Of a stretch of 23,138 nt of DNA, positions 6,582 to 14,611 are shown in pieces. Positions within the stretch are counted from its first letter, which is position 1, and the number at the start of each line of letters is the position of its first letter. The notes below the pieces were generated by a model that saw only the letters and a list, made by a program, of their open reading frames with translations, ran no database searches and was not told where the DNA came from. Source of the stretch: JAGOTT01 sp964450795 (GTDB lineage: Bacteria > Patescibacteriota > Minisyncoccia > Moranbacterales > UBA1568); assembly GCA_964450795.1 (NCBI GenBank), contig CAYVDI010000013.1:1-23138 (forward strand), given 5' to 3'. The position numbers and the translations under genes are program-made.

Positions 6582-7016
6582 GTGATTATGGAGGCTACTC
6601 TTGAGCATGAAGTCTCTCGAGAAGGAAGAAGGGAGATATCTTTTTTTCAGTATTTCCCAGCTTTTTCAGTTGCGCTGCTGAAGGATTTTTTTGGCCTCAT
6701 CCTTTTTTGGCTTCCCGGTGCGGATTTTGTTCTTTCACTTTGCTTCGCTCCGGTTATTTTCCTTTTGCTGCTGCTCTTTGCCGGCGGAACGGGAGGAAAA
6801 AGATTGGTTGTAAAACTTCTGCTTCGCGGACTGATCATTCTCTTGGCGTCGGTTTTTGACGCCATTCCGTTCATCGGGCTACTTCCCCTGGAGGCACTTT
6901 CGATCGTTTTGGTTTACAAACTTGAAAAGTCATTTGCAAGAGTTGATGAGAAGCTTGGAATGGAGCAGGGGCATACTTCGGACGCCGTGTATTCTTTTGT
7001 TAAACGTGTGAGCTGA
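6582..7016 (+). CDS. Small integral membrane protein, first gene of the operon
   Basis: The 144-residue protein has a charged N-terminus (1-20), three hydrophobic segments (about 38-66, 74-90 and 94-112) and a charged C-terminus. The last part of its membrane region, ASVFDAIPFIGLLPLEAL, matches position for position the corresponding ASLAESLPVFGLLPFQTI of the membrane protein at 14230, so the two are probably related. Start: GTG at 6582 has AGGA nine bases upstream (6569-6572); ATG two codons later is possible. It ends 20 bases before the VirB6-like gene. The family is not recognised; a structural or assembly role in the membrane machine is inferred only from position and pairing. Codon use is more AT-rich than in the flanking genes. 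Confidence 0.75.
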   Translation: MIMEATLEHEVSREGRREISFFQYFPAFSVALLKDFFGLILFWLPGADFVLSLCFAPVIFLLLLLFAGGTGGKRLVVKLLLRGLIILLASVFDAIPFIGLLPLEALSIVLVYKLEKSFARVDEKLGMEQGHTSDAVYSFVKRVS

Positions 7017-7036
7017 TCTCGGCTTCACCTCGCAAT

Positions 7037-9271
7037 ATGTTTCTGGAAAAACGAAAAACAAAATACAGATTTATCACTCTCGGCCTTTCCGTCTTCCTTC
7101 TGTTGGGAGCTTTTGCGCCGATGCTCGTATTTGCCGATGGTGAGACATCGTCAGCGGTTGGAGACCTCATAAGCAAAGGGGTGAATCTTATTTTTTCGCC
7201 GTTTCTACTCGCCATAAACACTTTTCTGTATGCTATTTTGACGGTTCTCGGTTGGTTATTGAGTGCTGCAACTTCAAGCCTTGAAACATCTGTCAATCCG
7301 GTAGCAGTCAAGGCGATGTTTGATCTCCCGGTCATATATACTCTCTGGCAGATGGTGCGTGACTTTTTCAATCTCTTTTTCATTCTCACGCTTCTCTTCA
7401 TCGCTTTCGCGACGATATTCCAGATAGACTCATTTAACTACAAGAAGACGCTCGGGAAGCTCCTCCTTATGGCGCTCCTCGTCAATTTCAGCTTCCCGAT
7501 AGCGCGATTCATCGTCGATGCCGCAAATGTGCCGATGTATTTTTTCATCGATAGCATGTTTGCTAACCAGGCCGACAAATCCGCGAAGAATATCGTTGAG
7601 GTATCACTTTCCGCATCACAAATAAAAGACATTCTTGTTCCAAAAACAACACTGGCAGATCATCTTTTTAAAGGTTCGACTATTACCATGAACCTTATTA
7701 TCGCGATAGTGTTCATGTTTATTTTCATGACGTCGATCCTTACGCTTGCGATGACTCTTGTTGTTAGAAATGTTGTTTTGCTTATCCTGATTATCTTTTC
7801 CGCGGTTGGTTTTGCTGGATTGGTCATTCCTGGTTTCCGGCGAGCGGCGTCTACATGGTGGGATAAGCTTTTGAAGAACGCCTTTTACGGTCCGGCGGTA
7901 ATGCTCATGCTTCTTGTCTCAGTGAAGATAATGGAGGCGATAAATATCGGCGGACAAGGTGGCATAAAGGATCAGATTAACAAGGCCACACAAAGCCTCG
8001 GTGCTTTCGATGACTCTCGAAGAATGATTGCTGCGGCATCTATTATTGCCATCCCTATCACGCTTGTTTGGCTTTCTTTAGGCGTTGGACAGTACTTTGG
8101 TATCGAGGGGGCGGCTACGGCGAGAAAGTGGGCGATGAAGACATCGCTGTTTGTCACCGGTGCCGCGGCAATGAGGCGTCGTTATGATTCATTCCGTGGC
8201 GAGATGAAGAAGCGGAGTGACGAGAAGTATGCGGCGACAAATATCGGTACACGGCTTGGGCAGAAGTTCAATCTTAAAAAGGATGAGCTTGATTCACGGC
8301 GAGTAGGAACGAGGCTGGAAACGAGGGGTGCGCGCAATGCCGCATCGGCCGCAGAAGAGGCTCAGAAAAGGGAGATTGCAAATGAGGCGGCGAATCATCG
8401 GATCAATGATCGGACTTCGCGCACAGAACTTCAGAACCAAGCGGAAGAGGCGTACAGGTCCGGAAATCGCGCGTGGCTTGCCGCGGTCGCCAACCAGCAG
8501 GGCAAGAGAGAAGAAACAGCCGACGATGTCAAAGATGAGCACAAGCAGTTCATCGACGAGAAATACAAGGATATCGGAAACGTCGAAAATGCCGCGCGAA
8601 AGGAGAATAATGAAGCGCTTGCCACACATCGAGCTGATCTCGTATATCGTGACGAAGTTGCTCGGGAGAAGGCGCTCAGTGAAGGCAAGATCAAGCTTGA
8701 CCAGCAGTCGTCGACGGCTTTGCAGAATTTGGCTGCCGCCGCGGTCAAGACTGGAAAAGTTGATCAGGAGATGCTTGAAACGATGAAAAAGAAGGATCCA
8801 AGCAAGGCCGCTGCTTTCGTTACGGCTATAGACGAAGGCATCAAGGAGATGGAAAAAGAATATCTAAGGATTACGTCACGAGGTGGGACTCTTACGGACG
8901 AACAGCAGAAGGCTCGGGCGGTGTCACATCAGGCGTATCTCTCGGCCACAGGGAAGGTCCATGGAACGATAATGGGTAATAATCCCGATCATGTCGCAAC
9001 GCGAGGGCGAATATTCAAGAGGGCGAATGCGACCACGCTTAAGGCGAATCTCAAGGACCCGGCTACTCGTGGTGATTATGTTGACGAGATCATCCGTTCG
9101 ACGCCAACTGGACAGGTTGTCAATACGGTGACAACGCTTCTGGACGAGGACAAGGCTGCTGCGGATGCCTTCGTCAAGGAGATTAAGAGTCGGGCCGCTT
9201 CTGGAGACGCGGATGCTAAAGAAATTGAACGAGTGCTTGGGAATGATCGCCGAACACAGCACCTCGTATAG
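7037..9271 (+). CDS. VirB6/TrbL-like polytopic membrane protein with long helical tail
   Basis: The 744-residue protein has a signal peptide-like start (1-33, ending MLVFA before DGETSS), then about seven membrane helices (near 46-77, 108-129, 141-160, 216-243, 245-265, 283-299, 329-353), and from about 380 to the end a very charged, mostly helical region rich in Ala, Glu, Lys and Arg. The layout (polytopic core, conserved WWDKLLKNAF segment near 274-283, large soluble tail) fits the VirB6/TrbL-type channel proteins of type IV secretion systems, and its company of PrgI and VirB4 supports this. The tail is predicted cytosolic and could contact the ATPase. No SD precedes the ATG. Several parts are clearly more AT-rich than neighbouring genes. 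Family assignment is by architecture and context, not by a diagnostic motif. Confidence 0.75.
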   Translation: MFLEKRKTKYRFITLGLSVFLLLGAFAPMLVFADGETSSAVGDLISKGVNLIFSPFLLAINTFLYAILTVLGWLLSAATSSLETSVNPVAVKAMFDLPVIYTLWQMVRDFFNLFFILTLLFIAFATIFQIDSFNYKKTLGKLLLMALLVNFSFPIARFIVDAANVPMYFFIDSMFANQADKSAKNIVEVSLSASQIKDILVPKTTLADHLFKGSTITMNLIIAIVFMFIFMTSILTLAMTLVVRNVVLLILIIFSAVGFAGLVIPGFRRAASTWWDKLLKNAFYGPAVMLMLLVSVKIMEAINIGGQGGIKDQINKATQSLGAFDDSRRMIAAASIIAIPITLVWLSLGVGQYFGIEGAATARKWAMKTSLFVTGAAAMRRRYDSFRGEMKKRSDEKYAATNIGTRLGQKFNLKKDELDSRRVGTRLETRGARNAASAAEEAQKREIANEAANHRINDRTSRTELQNQAEEAYRSGNRAWLAAVANQQGKREETADDVKDEHKQFIDEKYKDIGNVENAARKENNEALATHRADLVYRDEVAREKALSEGKIKLDQQSSTALQNLAAAAVKTGKVDQEMLETMKKKDPSKAAAFVTAIDEGIKEMEKEYLRITSRGGTLTDEQQKARAVSHQAYLSATGKVHGTIMGNNPDHVATRGRIFKRANATTLKANLKDPATRGDYVDEIIRSTPTGQVVNTVTTLLDEDKAAADAFVKEIKSRAASGDADAKEIERVLGNDRRTQHLV

Positions 9272-9302
9272 TTTTGGATGATATTTGGGTATAAGTGAAC
9301 AT

Positions 9303-10697
9303 ATGCCAGCGGAATTTTTGGAAAAACTCAAGACACTCCCGCAGCCGATCTATCAGGCTTTCATGGCTGATGATGTTTTGTGCGAGGAAGCGTGCTTTCT
9401 GTATGATCTTCCGGCGGAAAAGATATCGGCGGTATCCGGTCCGCTTGGGACGATTTTCGTCGGGGACATGAAGCTTGGCGATTATCCATCCGATATCGCG
9501 ACGAAGGCAGGAATCGATGAAGGAACGGCGTTTGGGATCGCGTATGAGATAAACAAACGATTTTTTCTGAGATTCCCGGAACATTTTACGGATTCGATCG
9601 CCTTGCAGAAAGAGTGGGAAGGAAAGAAAAAACCTCCGGTCATAGGAGAGAAGGAGGCGCAAGAAAAAGCTACAAAACTGAAGCCGTGGCTGTTCGAGAA
9701 GAGCGAGGAGGAAATCGAGCGGGAACAGGTGGTCGAGGCGACGCGTGCGAAGCTTCCACTCCTTGCGGCTTTGGGGAAATATGCGCGGCTCGGAGAACAG
9801 GCGATCACTGCTTCGCGACTGACGCTCAAGGGCAACCCGGAACCGGTCCGGGGGAGTCTCGTCAACTGGCTCAAGGTATACCGTGACGAGCTCGGGGTCG
9901 GGTATCACGACCCAGTCCTTCGGGCGAAGTTCCTTTTCAACTCCCCGAATGCGAAGAATATCACTTCCGAGGAACGCGAACGGCTCAATTTCATTCTGCG
10001 TTCCGTCGAGGAGAACGTTCCGCTCGATATCGACCTTCAAAGGATGGAAATCGTTTTCCCGTCGTTTTCGGTTGCTGAGCAGAAGCCGGCTCCGATCCTT
10101 TCGGCAAAACCGAACATTCCACCTGCGCCTGTCGCACCGATTGCTCCGACACCGCCTCTGGCTCCGAAACGTCAGGATACGCCGTCGTCCGCTTTCGTCA
10201 TACGTCCGGCGTCACAGGGTGCGCAACAGGGTTCGGTGGCTCCGATCGGCGAATCCGGCGGACTCCGTATCGGGAAAGGAATGCATTTCACGAGTCTGGA
10301 ATCGAAACCGTCGGCTTCCAAGCCATCGGTTTCTCCGGATGTCACGAAGCAGGGGGCTTCCGGAGCGGCGACGTCTCCATCGGGCATTTCGGAAGGAGGA
10401 AACTTCTCCTTTTCATCGAATCACTCGTTCCAAGCGGAGCATTCCGGAGAGGGGGAGCTCTCGATCAATCATCCGGCCGGAGGGACGCTTCCGTCCGGGC
10501 AGGCGTTCTTCCGGAGTCCCGCGGCGCCGCAGGCCTCGTCTTCGGCAGTTCCTTCGGCTTCAACCGCTCCCGTTCCCCCGCAACCGCAGAAACCGACCCC
10601 TCCGAAAATGAGCCCGTTTCAGATCCGTCCGGTGAGCCTTCATGGAAAAACGAATGACGATGACATGGGAAGGATCGTTGATTTGCGGTATGAGTAG
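9303..10697 (+). CDS. Secretion-operon protein with Pro/Ser-rich C-terminal half
   Basis: From ATG at 9303 the product is 464 residues (an in-frame TTG six codons upstream is less likely). Residues 1-255 are a globular, mostly helical, soluble domain starting MPAEFLEKLKTLPQPIYQAF, with charged helices around 105-150. From about 260 to 445 it is a low-complexity tail rich in Pro, Ala and Ser (many PxP and SxP steps), ending in a short ordered piece SPFQIRPVSLHGK and DDDMGRIVDLRYE. I do not know the family. No signal peptide or membrane helix is seen, so it is probably cytosolic. Gene spacing (six bases before the prgI-like gene) makes it part of the operon; the VirB4 gene product has a similar Pro-rich stretch. 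TATAAG at 9290-9295 sits just before the ATG and could start a leaderless message. Confidence 0.82.
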   Translation: MPAEFLEKLKTLPQPIYQAFMADDVLCEEACFLYDLPAEKISAVSGPLGTIFVGDMKLGDYPSDIATKAGIDEGTAFGIAYEINKRFFLRFPEHFTDSIALQKEWEGKKKPPVIGEKEAQEKATKLKPWLFEKSEEEIEREQVVEATRAKLPLLAALGKYARLGEQAITASRLTLKGNPEPVRGSLVNWLKVYRDELGVGYHDPVLRAKFLFNSPNAKNITSEERERLNFILRSVEENVPLDIDLQRMEIVFPSFSVAEQKPAPILSAKPNIPPAPVAPIAPTPPLAPKRQDTPSSAFVIRPASQGAQQGSVAPIGESGGLRIGKGMHFTSLESKPSASKPSVSPDVTKQGASGAATSPSGISEGGNFSFSSNHSFQAEHSGEGELSINHPAGGTLPSGQAFFRSPAAPQASSSAVPSASTAPVPPQPQKPTPPKMSPFQIRPVSLHGKTNDDDMGRIVDLRYE

Positions 10698-10703
10698 TGT
10701 GCT

Positions 10704-11099
10704 ATGATGTTCAATGTTCCACAATTCATCGATGTCGAGGACAAGATCGCGGGTCCTTTGACCTGGAGGCAGCTGCTTTGGATGATCGCCATGGGTGCGG
10801 CGGTCCTTCTCCTGTTCGTTTTCCTGGACGGAGCGATCACGTTTGTCGTCGCCGTTCCGGTCGTGTTCCTGTTCCTCGCGCTCGCGTTCTACCGTCCGAA
10901 CGGACAACCATTCATCAATTATCTGCTCTCGGCCATCTTTTTTCTTTTTCGGCCGAAATTGATGATGTGGGATCGCCCGGTCGGAGGAATACCAAGAACC
11001 CCGGTTGCCAGGAAACCGTCGTCCGATATCGCTCCTGAGCGGAAACCGGCGACTATCGAGGAGATACGGCGTGTCGCGCAGATGGTGGATCAGAGATAA
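10704..11099 (+). CDS. PrgI family protein (VirB3-like T4SS component)
   Basis: The 131-residue protein begins MMFNVPQFIDVEDKIAGPLT, the characteristic N-terminus of PrgI-family proteins, followed by two close membrane helices (about 24-41 and 43-63), a short polar turn (YRPNGQP), a third hydrophobic stretch with FLFRPKLMMW (77-89) and a polar tail. PrgI proteins are encoded directly upstream of VirB4-type ATPases in conjugation systems of Gram-positive bacteria and are thought to be the counterpart of VirB3, linking the ATPase to the membrane channel. The same order is seen here. Two adjacent ATG codons (10704, 10707) are both possible starts. This is the most diagnostic gene of the operon for a type IV secretion-like machine. 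Confidence 0.92.
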   Translation: MMFNVPQFIDVEDKIAGPLTWRQLLWMIAMGAAVLLLFVFLDGAITFVVAVPVVFLFLALAFYRPNGQPFINYLLSAIFFLFRPKLMMWDRPVGGIPRTPVARKPSSDIAPERKPATIEEIRRVAQMVDQR

Positions 11100-11116
11100 C
11101 AAGATAGATCGAATCC

Positions 11117-11806
11117 GTGGAATTTCTCAATAAAAAAAAGAAGGTCTCGTCCGGATCCGCGTCCACGCAGAAATACGTGGATGTCGAGGAGGTTCGTGAC
11201 GGGGTGTTGGTGCTCAAATCCGGGGCGCTCCGGGGAATTTTGCTCGCGTCCTCGGTGAACTTCGACCTGAAGTCGAGCGAGGAGCAGGACGCGATCATCG
11301 CGCAGTACCAGAATTTCCTGAATTCGCTCGACTTCCCGTTGCAGATCATCGTGCATTCGCGCCGGTTCCGTATCGAACCGTATCTCGAGAAACTTCAGGA
11401 AGAGGAAAAGAAACAGGAGAACGAACTTCTGAAATTCCAGATTTCCGAGTATCGGAACTTCGTGAAGAACCTCACCGAGGTTTCGAACATCATGTCGAAA
11501 TTCTTCTATGTCGTCGTCCCGTTCGCCCCTTCCGAAACATCGTCCGGCGGACTGTTCGGAAAGCTTGCCGGCATGTTCCGTCCTTCGGAGCACATGAGCG
11601 CCCGCGGGGAGCTGTTCGAGACGTACAAGAGCCAGCTTATCCAGCGCGTGGAACAGGTGTCCGCGGCGCTTTCGGGGACCGGGGTCCGGACGACGATGCT
11701 GAACACCGAGGAAGTCATCGAGCTGCTCTACAATACGTACAATCCGTCGCTCTTCACTACGACCGTGGTACGGAATGTCGACCAGATGGAAATAAAAAAT
11801 CGCTGA
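11117..11806 (+). CDS. TraC/VirB4 N-terminal-like protein without ATPase domain
   Basis: The 229-residue protein starts with GTG; no better start exists between it and the prgI-like gene 17 bases upstream. After a basic start (KKKKV) comes a domain beginning QKYVDVEEVRDGVLVLKSGA with SSVNFDLKSSEEQDAIIAQY near 46-65 and FPLQIIVHSRRFRIEPYLEK near 73-92. This resembles the N-terminal domain of TraC/VirB4-type conjugation ATPases, which precedes the motor domain and contacts PrgI/VirB3. A Glu/Lys-rich helix (95-130) and another alpha/beta segment follow. No Walker motifs occur. The stop lies five bases before the ATPase gene, so the pair is probably co-translated and works as one complex. Similarity is judged by eye. 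Confidence 0.78.
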   Translation: MEFLNKKKKVSSGSASTQKYVDVEEVRDGVLVLKSGALRGILLASSVNFDLKSSEEQDAIIAQYQNFLNSLDFPLQIIVHSRRFRIEPYLEKLQEEEKKQENELLKFQISEYRNFVKNLTEVSNIMSKFFYVVVPFAPSETSSGGLFGKLAGMFRPSEHMSARGELFETYKSQLIQRVEQVSAALSGTGVRTTMLNTEEVIELLYNTYNPSLFTTTVVRNVDQMEIKNR

Positions 11807-11811
11807 TTCCT

Positions 11812-14169
11812 ATGCCTGATCGGATCATCTTCAAGGAGGACCTGAACAAGAAGAAGTCGCTTTTCGGCTGGCTTGGTTTCGGGAAAAAGAAGGGGCAACA
11901 GCTCCCGATGCGGGCGATGGAACCCGCTCGTCCGGCAACGCCGCCGCCTTCCGTGGCGCCAGAGGAACGCGGGACGCATTCCTCGGGTCTTCTGTACGCA
12001 TCGACCGTGGAACCGACCCCGATCGCTTCGCCGAAGCAGGCGGTGTCATACGGGGAAAGCCAGACGCATGCGGCAGATGCTCCGTATCCGTCGGCGCCGA
12101 AACCGGAAGTGAACCCTGCTCCCGCTGAAGATCCGAAACCTCTTCCGACGTACTCGCCTGAGCCGGTTCCGGAACCGAAACCGGATCCGATTCCTCCTGC
12201 TCGGCAGGATCGACCGTATGTCGCTCCGAGCCCTGTTGCTTCCTCTGGACCGAGCACTGAAAATGTTTCGGGGCCTTCCGGGTTCGCTGTTCCGCAATTC
12301 CAGTCCTTTTCGTTGGATCCGCAGATGATCGGGTCCGCGAGGATGACGGAGTCTTCCCGTCCGGCCGCGGAGCCTGTCAAAAGGTCTTCCGGTGTTTCGG
12401 AGAGCGAGATGTTGTACGAGAAGGGTATCGCGACCCTGAAGGACCTTATCGCGCCTCCGGCGATCCGCCTTACTCCGAACGTGATCCAGATCGGCGAGGT
12501 CGCCTCGCGGACCCACTTCATCGTCGCGTATCCGAAATATCTCGGGACGAACTGGTTCTCGCCGATCGTCAATCTCGATGCGCCGATGGATATCGCGTTC
12601 TTCGTTCATCCGATCGACACGCGCGATATCGTCCAGGATCTCCGTCGGGCGGCGACGCAGGTGCAATCGCAGATCTCGATCGAGGCCGAGGAGGGGAAGA
12701 TCCGCGACCCCGTACTCGAATCGGCTCTGCAGAACATAGAGGAGCTTCGCGACAAGCTCCAGCAGGGGACGGAGAAGTTCTTCCGTTTCGGGCTCTACAT
12801 GACGATCTATGCGAAGGACGAGAAGTCCCTCAACGAGCTTTCGCAGTCGATAGAAGCCCTTCTCGAGGCCCAGCTTGTCTTCACGAAGCCGGCAGTGCTC
12901 CGGATGGATCAGGGATTCATCGCGACGCGACCCTTGGCGATGGATGCGCTCGATATCGCGAACAACCTCAATACTTCGCCGCTTTCGACGACCTTCCCGT
13001 TCGTTTCGTCGGATCTTTCGAGCAACGAGGGTGTGCTGTATGGTATCAACCGGCACAACAATTCACTCGTGCTTTTCGACAGGTTCAAGATGGAGAACGC
13101 TAATATGGTGGTCTTCGCGAAGTCCGGCGCCGGAAAAAGCTATACCATAAAGCTCGAGGTGCTCCGCGCCATGATGATGGGAACGGCGGTCATCATCATC
13201 GATCCGGAAAACGAATACAAGCATCTCTGTGAGACGGTCGGCGGTACGTTCATGAACATCGCGCTCAACTCCGAGGCGCACCTCAATCCGTTCGATCTCC
13301 CGAAGATCGCGAAGACGGACGACGACGAGGGGGACGGGGTGTTCCGGAGCCACATCGCGAACCTGATTGGTCTCCTCCATCTCATGCTTGGGTCGGTGAC
13401 CCCGGAGGAGGACTCCATCCTCGACCGTGCCATTCGCGAGACATATGCTATCCGCGACATCACCGAACTCACGAATTTCTCGACGCTGACCGCGACCTCG
13501 TATCCGACGATGGCGGATCTGTATGCGGTGCTTCAGAACCTCGAGGGGGCGGAGTCGCTCGCGGCACGGCTCGAGCGCTATACTGAGGGCGTATTCGGCG
13601 GATTCCTCAACAATCAGACGAACATCTCGATGGACAAGCAGCTCGTCGTCTTCAATATCCGCGATCTTGAGAACGAGCTCCGCCCGATCGCGATGTACGT
13701 GGTGCTCCAATACATCTGGAACGAGATGCGGACGGCGATGAAGAAACGGATGGTCGTCGTCGACGAGGCGTGGATCATGATGCAGAACGAGGATGCGGCG
13801 GCGTTCATGTTCGGGATCGCGAAGCGGTGCCGCAAATACTACACGGGACTCACGACCATCACGCAGGACATCGCCGACTTCATGGCGTCGCGGTACGGGA
13901 AGCCGATCGTGACGAACTCCTCGATGCAGCTGCTTCTCAAGCAGTCGCCCGCGTCGGTCGACCTCATCGCCGAGACCTTCTATCTGACGGATCACGAGAA
14001 GTTCCTCCTTCTCGAGAGCAACGTCGGTGAAGGGATTTTCTTCGCAGGGACGAAACACGTCGCCATAAAGGTCATCGCCTCGTACAGCGAAGACCAGATC
14101 ATCACGTCCGATCCGCGTCAGCTCCTCGAGATCGAGGCGGCGAAGAAGGAGTTCGACGAGAAACAGTAG
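11812..14169 (+). CDS. virB4: VirB4/TraC-type secretion ATPase with Pro-rich N-terminus
   Basis: The 785-residue protein has a basic start (residues 1-28), a long Pro/Ser/Ala-rich linker (about 36-195), a VirB4-type N-terminal domain (205-425, including ENALQ-like helices and FRFGLYMTIYAKD near 324-336) and a RecA/HerA-like motor domain. Walker A is AKSGAGKS at 436-443, an IIIDPENEY strand follows at 461-469, Walker B is MVVVDEAW at 647-654 and the polar TTITQD motif is at 681-686. VirB4 ATPases power substrate handling and assembly in type IV secretion. The Pro-rich linker is unusual for VirB4 and resembles the tail of the operon's third protein. The enzyme is expected at the cytosolic face, docked to the PrgI-like protein. 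No VirD4 coupling ATPase is present, so a DNA-transfer role is not shown. Confidence 0.93.
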   Translation: MPDRIIFKEDLNKKKSLFGWLGFGKKKGQQLPMRAMEPARPATPPPSVAPEERGTHSSGLLYASTVEPTPIASPKQAVSYGESQTHAADAPYPSAPKPEVNPAPAEDPKPLPTYSPEPVPEPKPDPIPPARQDRPYVAPSPVASSGPSTENVSGPSGFAVPQFQSFSLDPQMIGSARMTESSRPAAEPVKRSSGVSESEMLYEKGIATLKDLIAPPAIRLTPNVIQIGEVASRTHFIVAYPKYLGTNWFSPIVNLDAPMDIAFFVHPIDTRDIVQDLRRAATQVQSQISIEAEEGKIRDPVLESALQNIEELRDKLQQGTEKFFRFGLYMTIYAKDEKSLNELSQSIEALLEAQLVFTKPAVLRMDQGFIATRPLAMDALDIANNLNTSPLSTTFPFVSSDLSSNEGVLYGINRHNNSLVLFDRFKMENANMVVFAKSGAGKSYTIKLEVLRAMMMGTAVIIIDPENEYKHLCETVGGTFMNIALNSEAHLNPFDLPKIAKTDDDEGDGVFRSHIANLIGLLHLMLGSVTPEEDSILDRAIRETYAIRDITELTNFSTLTATSYPTMADLYAVLQNLEGAESLAARLERYTEGVFGGFLNNQTNISMDKQLVVFNIRDLENELRPIAMYVVLQYIWNEMRTAMKKRMVVVDEAWIMMQNEDAAAFMFGIAKRCRKYYTGLTTITQDIADFMASRYGKPIVTNSSMQLLLKQSPASVDLIAETFYLTDHEKFLLLESNVGEGIFFAGTKHVAIKVIASYSEDQIITSDPRQLLEIEAAKKEFDEKQ

Positions 14170-14229
14170 GGCGCGGTGAGAACGCGAATCCTGGGTTTTA
14201 TCTGGTCGGGATTTTGCTGACAAATATCT

Positions 14230-14550
14230 ATGGGAATCATTCCTATCTTCGTCATCGTCGTTTCCGCACTGAACGATATCCTTGATTTCGCCACGGCGTA
14301 CTTCCCGGGGATCAACGAAGTGATCACCTTCATGTTCGACACCGTCATCGGAATACTCGTTTTCTTCGAGGTGCTGAAGCGGAAACTTTCAGGGGAGGTC
14401 GGTATCACGAAAATGGCGGTAAAGAAGCTTCTGGCGCTTTTCGTCGCATCCCTCGCCGAATCGCTCCCGGTGTTCGGATTGCTCCCGTTTCAGACGATCG
14501 GTGCGGTCGTCATGGGAATGATCCGCCCGGATGAACGAAGGAAAAAATAG
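14230..14550 (+). CDS. Small integral membrane protein, relative of the first operon gene
   Basis: The 106-residue protein has hydrophobic segments at about 2-16, 34-48 and 66-95 and a basic tail (RPDERRKK). Its ASLAESLPVFGLLPFQTI (near 75-92) aligns without gaps to ASVFDAIPFIGLLPLEAL in the protein encoded at 6582, sharing the Ala-Ser pair, an acidic residue, a proline and the block GLLP. That suggests two diverged copies placed at either end of the VirB6-PrgI-VirB4 core. It follows the ATPase gene after 60 bases. The function is unknown; a membrane assembly or spacer subunit is inferred from context only. Confidence 0.75.
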   Translation: MGIIPIFVIVVSALNDILDFATAYFPGINEVITFMFDTVIGILVFFEVLKRKLSGEVGITKMAVKKLLALFVASLAESLPVFGLLPFQTIGAVVMGMIRPDERRKK

Positions 14551-14572
14551 AATCCCCATAAGGCGGAAAAGG

Positions 14573-14581
14573 TGGTATGAT
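14573..14581 (+). promoter_or_regulatory. Extended -10 promoter inside the operon
   Basis: TGGTATGAT (TGn plus a five-of-six -10 box at 14576-14581) lies in the 61-base gap before the CPBP-like gene. The expected start is near 14588, 24 bases before the ATG. It could give the last two genes independent transcription. Confidence 0.5.
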
Positions 14582-14611
14582 GGAATCGGATAAAAACGTC
14601 GCGTAAAACAT

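Noticed and set aside
10701..10709. TGCTATGATG as an extended -10 promoter before the prgI-like gene
   Set aside because: The match overlaps the two start codons ATG ATG themselves, so a transcript from it would begin inside the gene; it is more likely chance.
13063..14223. 386-codon minus-strand frame over the ATPase gene
   Set aside because: It overlaps the Walker A to Walker B part of VirB4 and has an antisense-type composition dominated by Arg, Asp, His and Leu.
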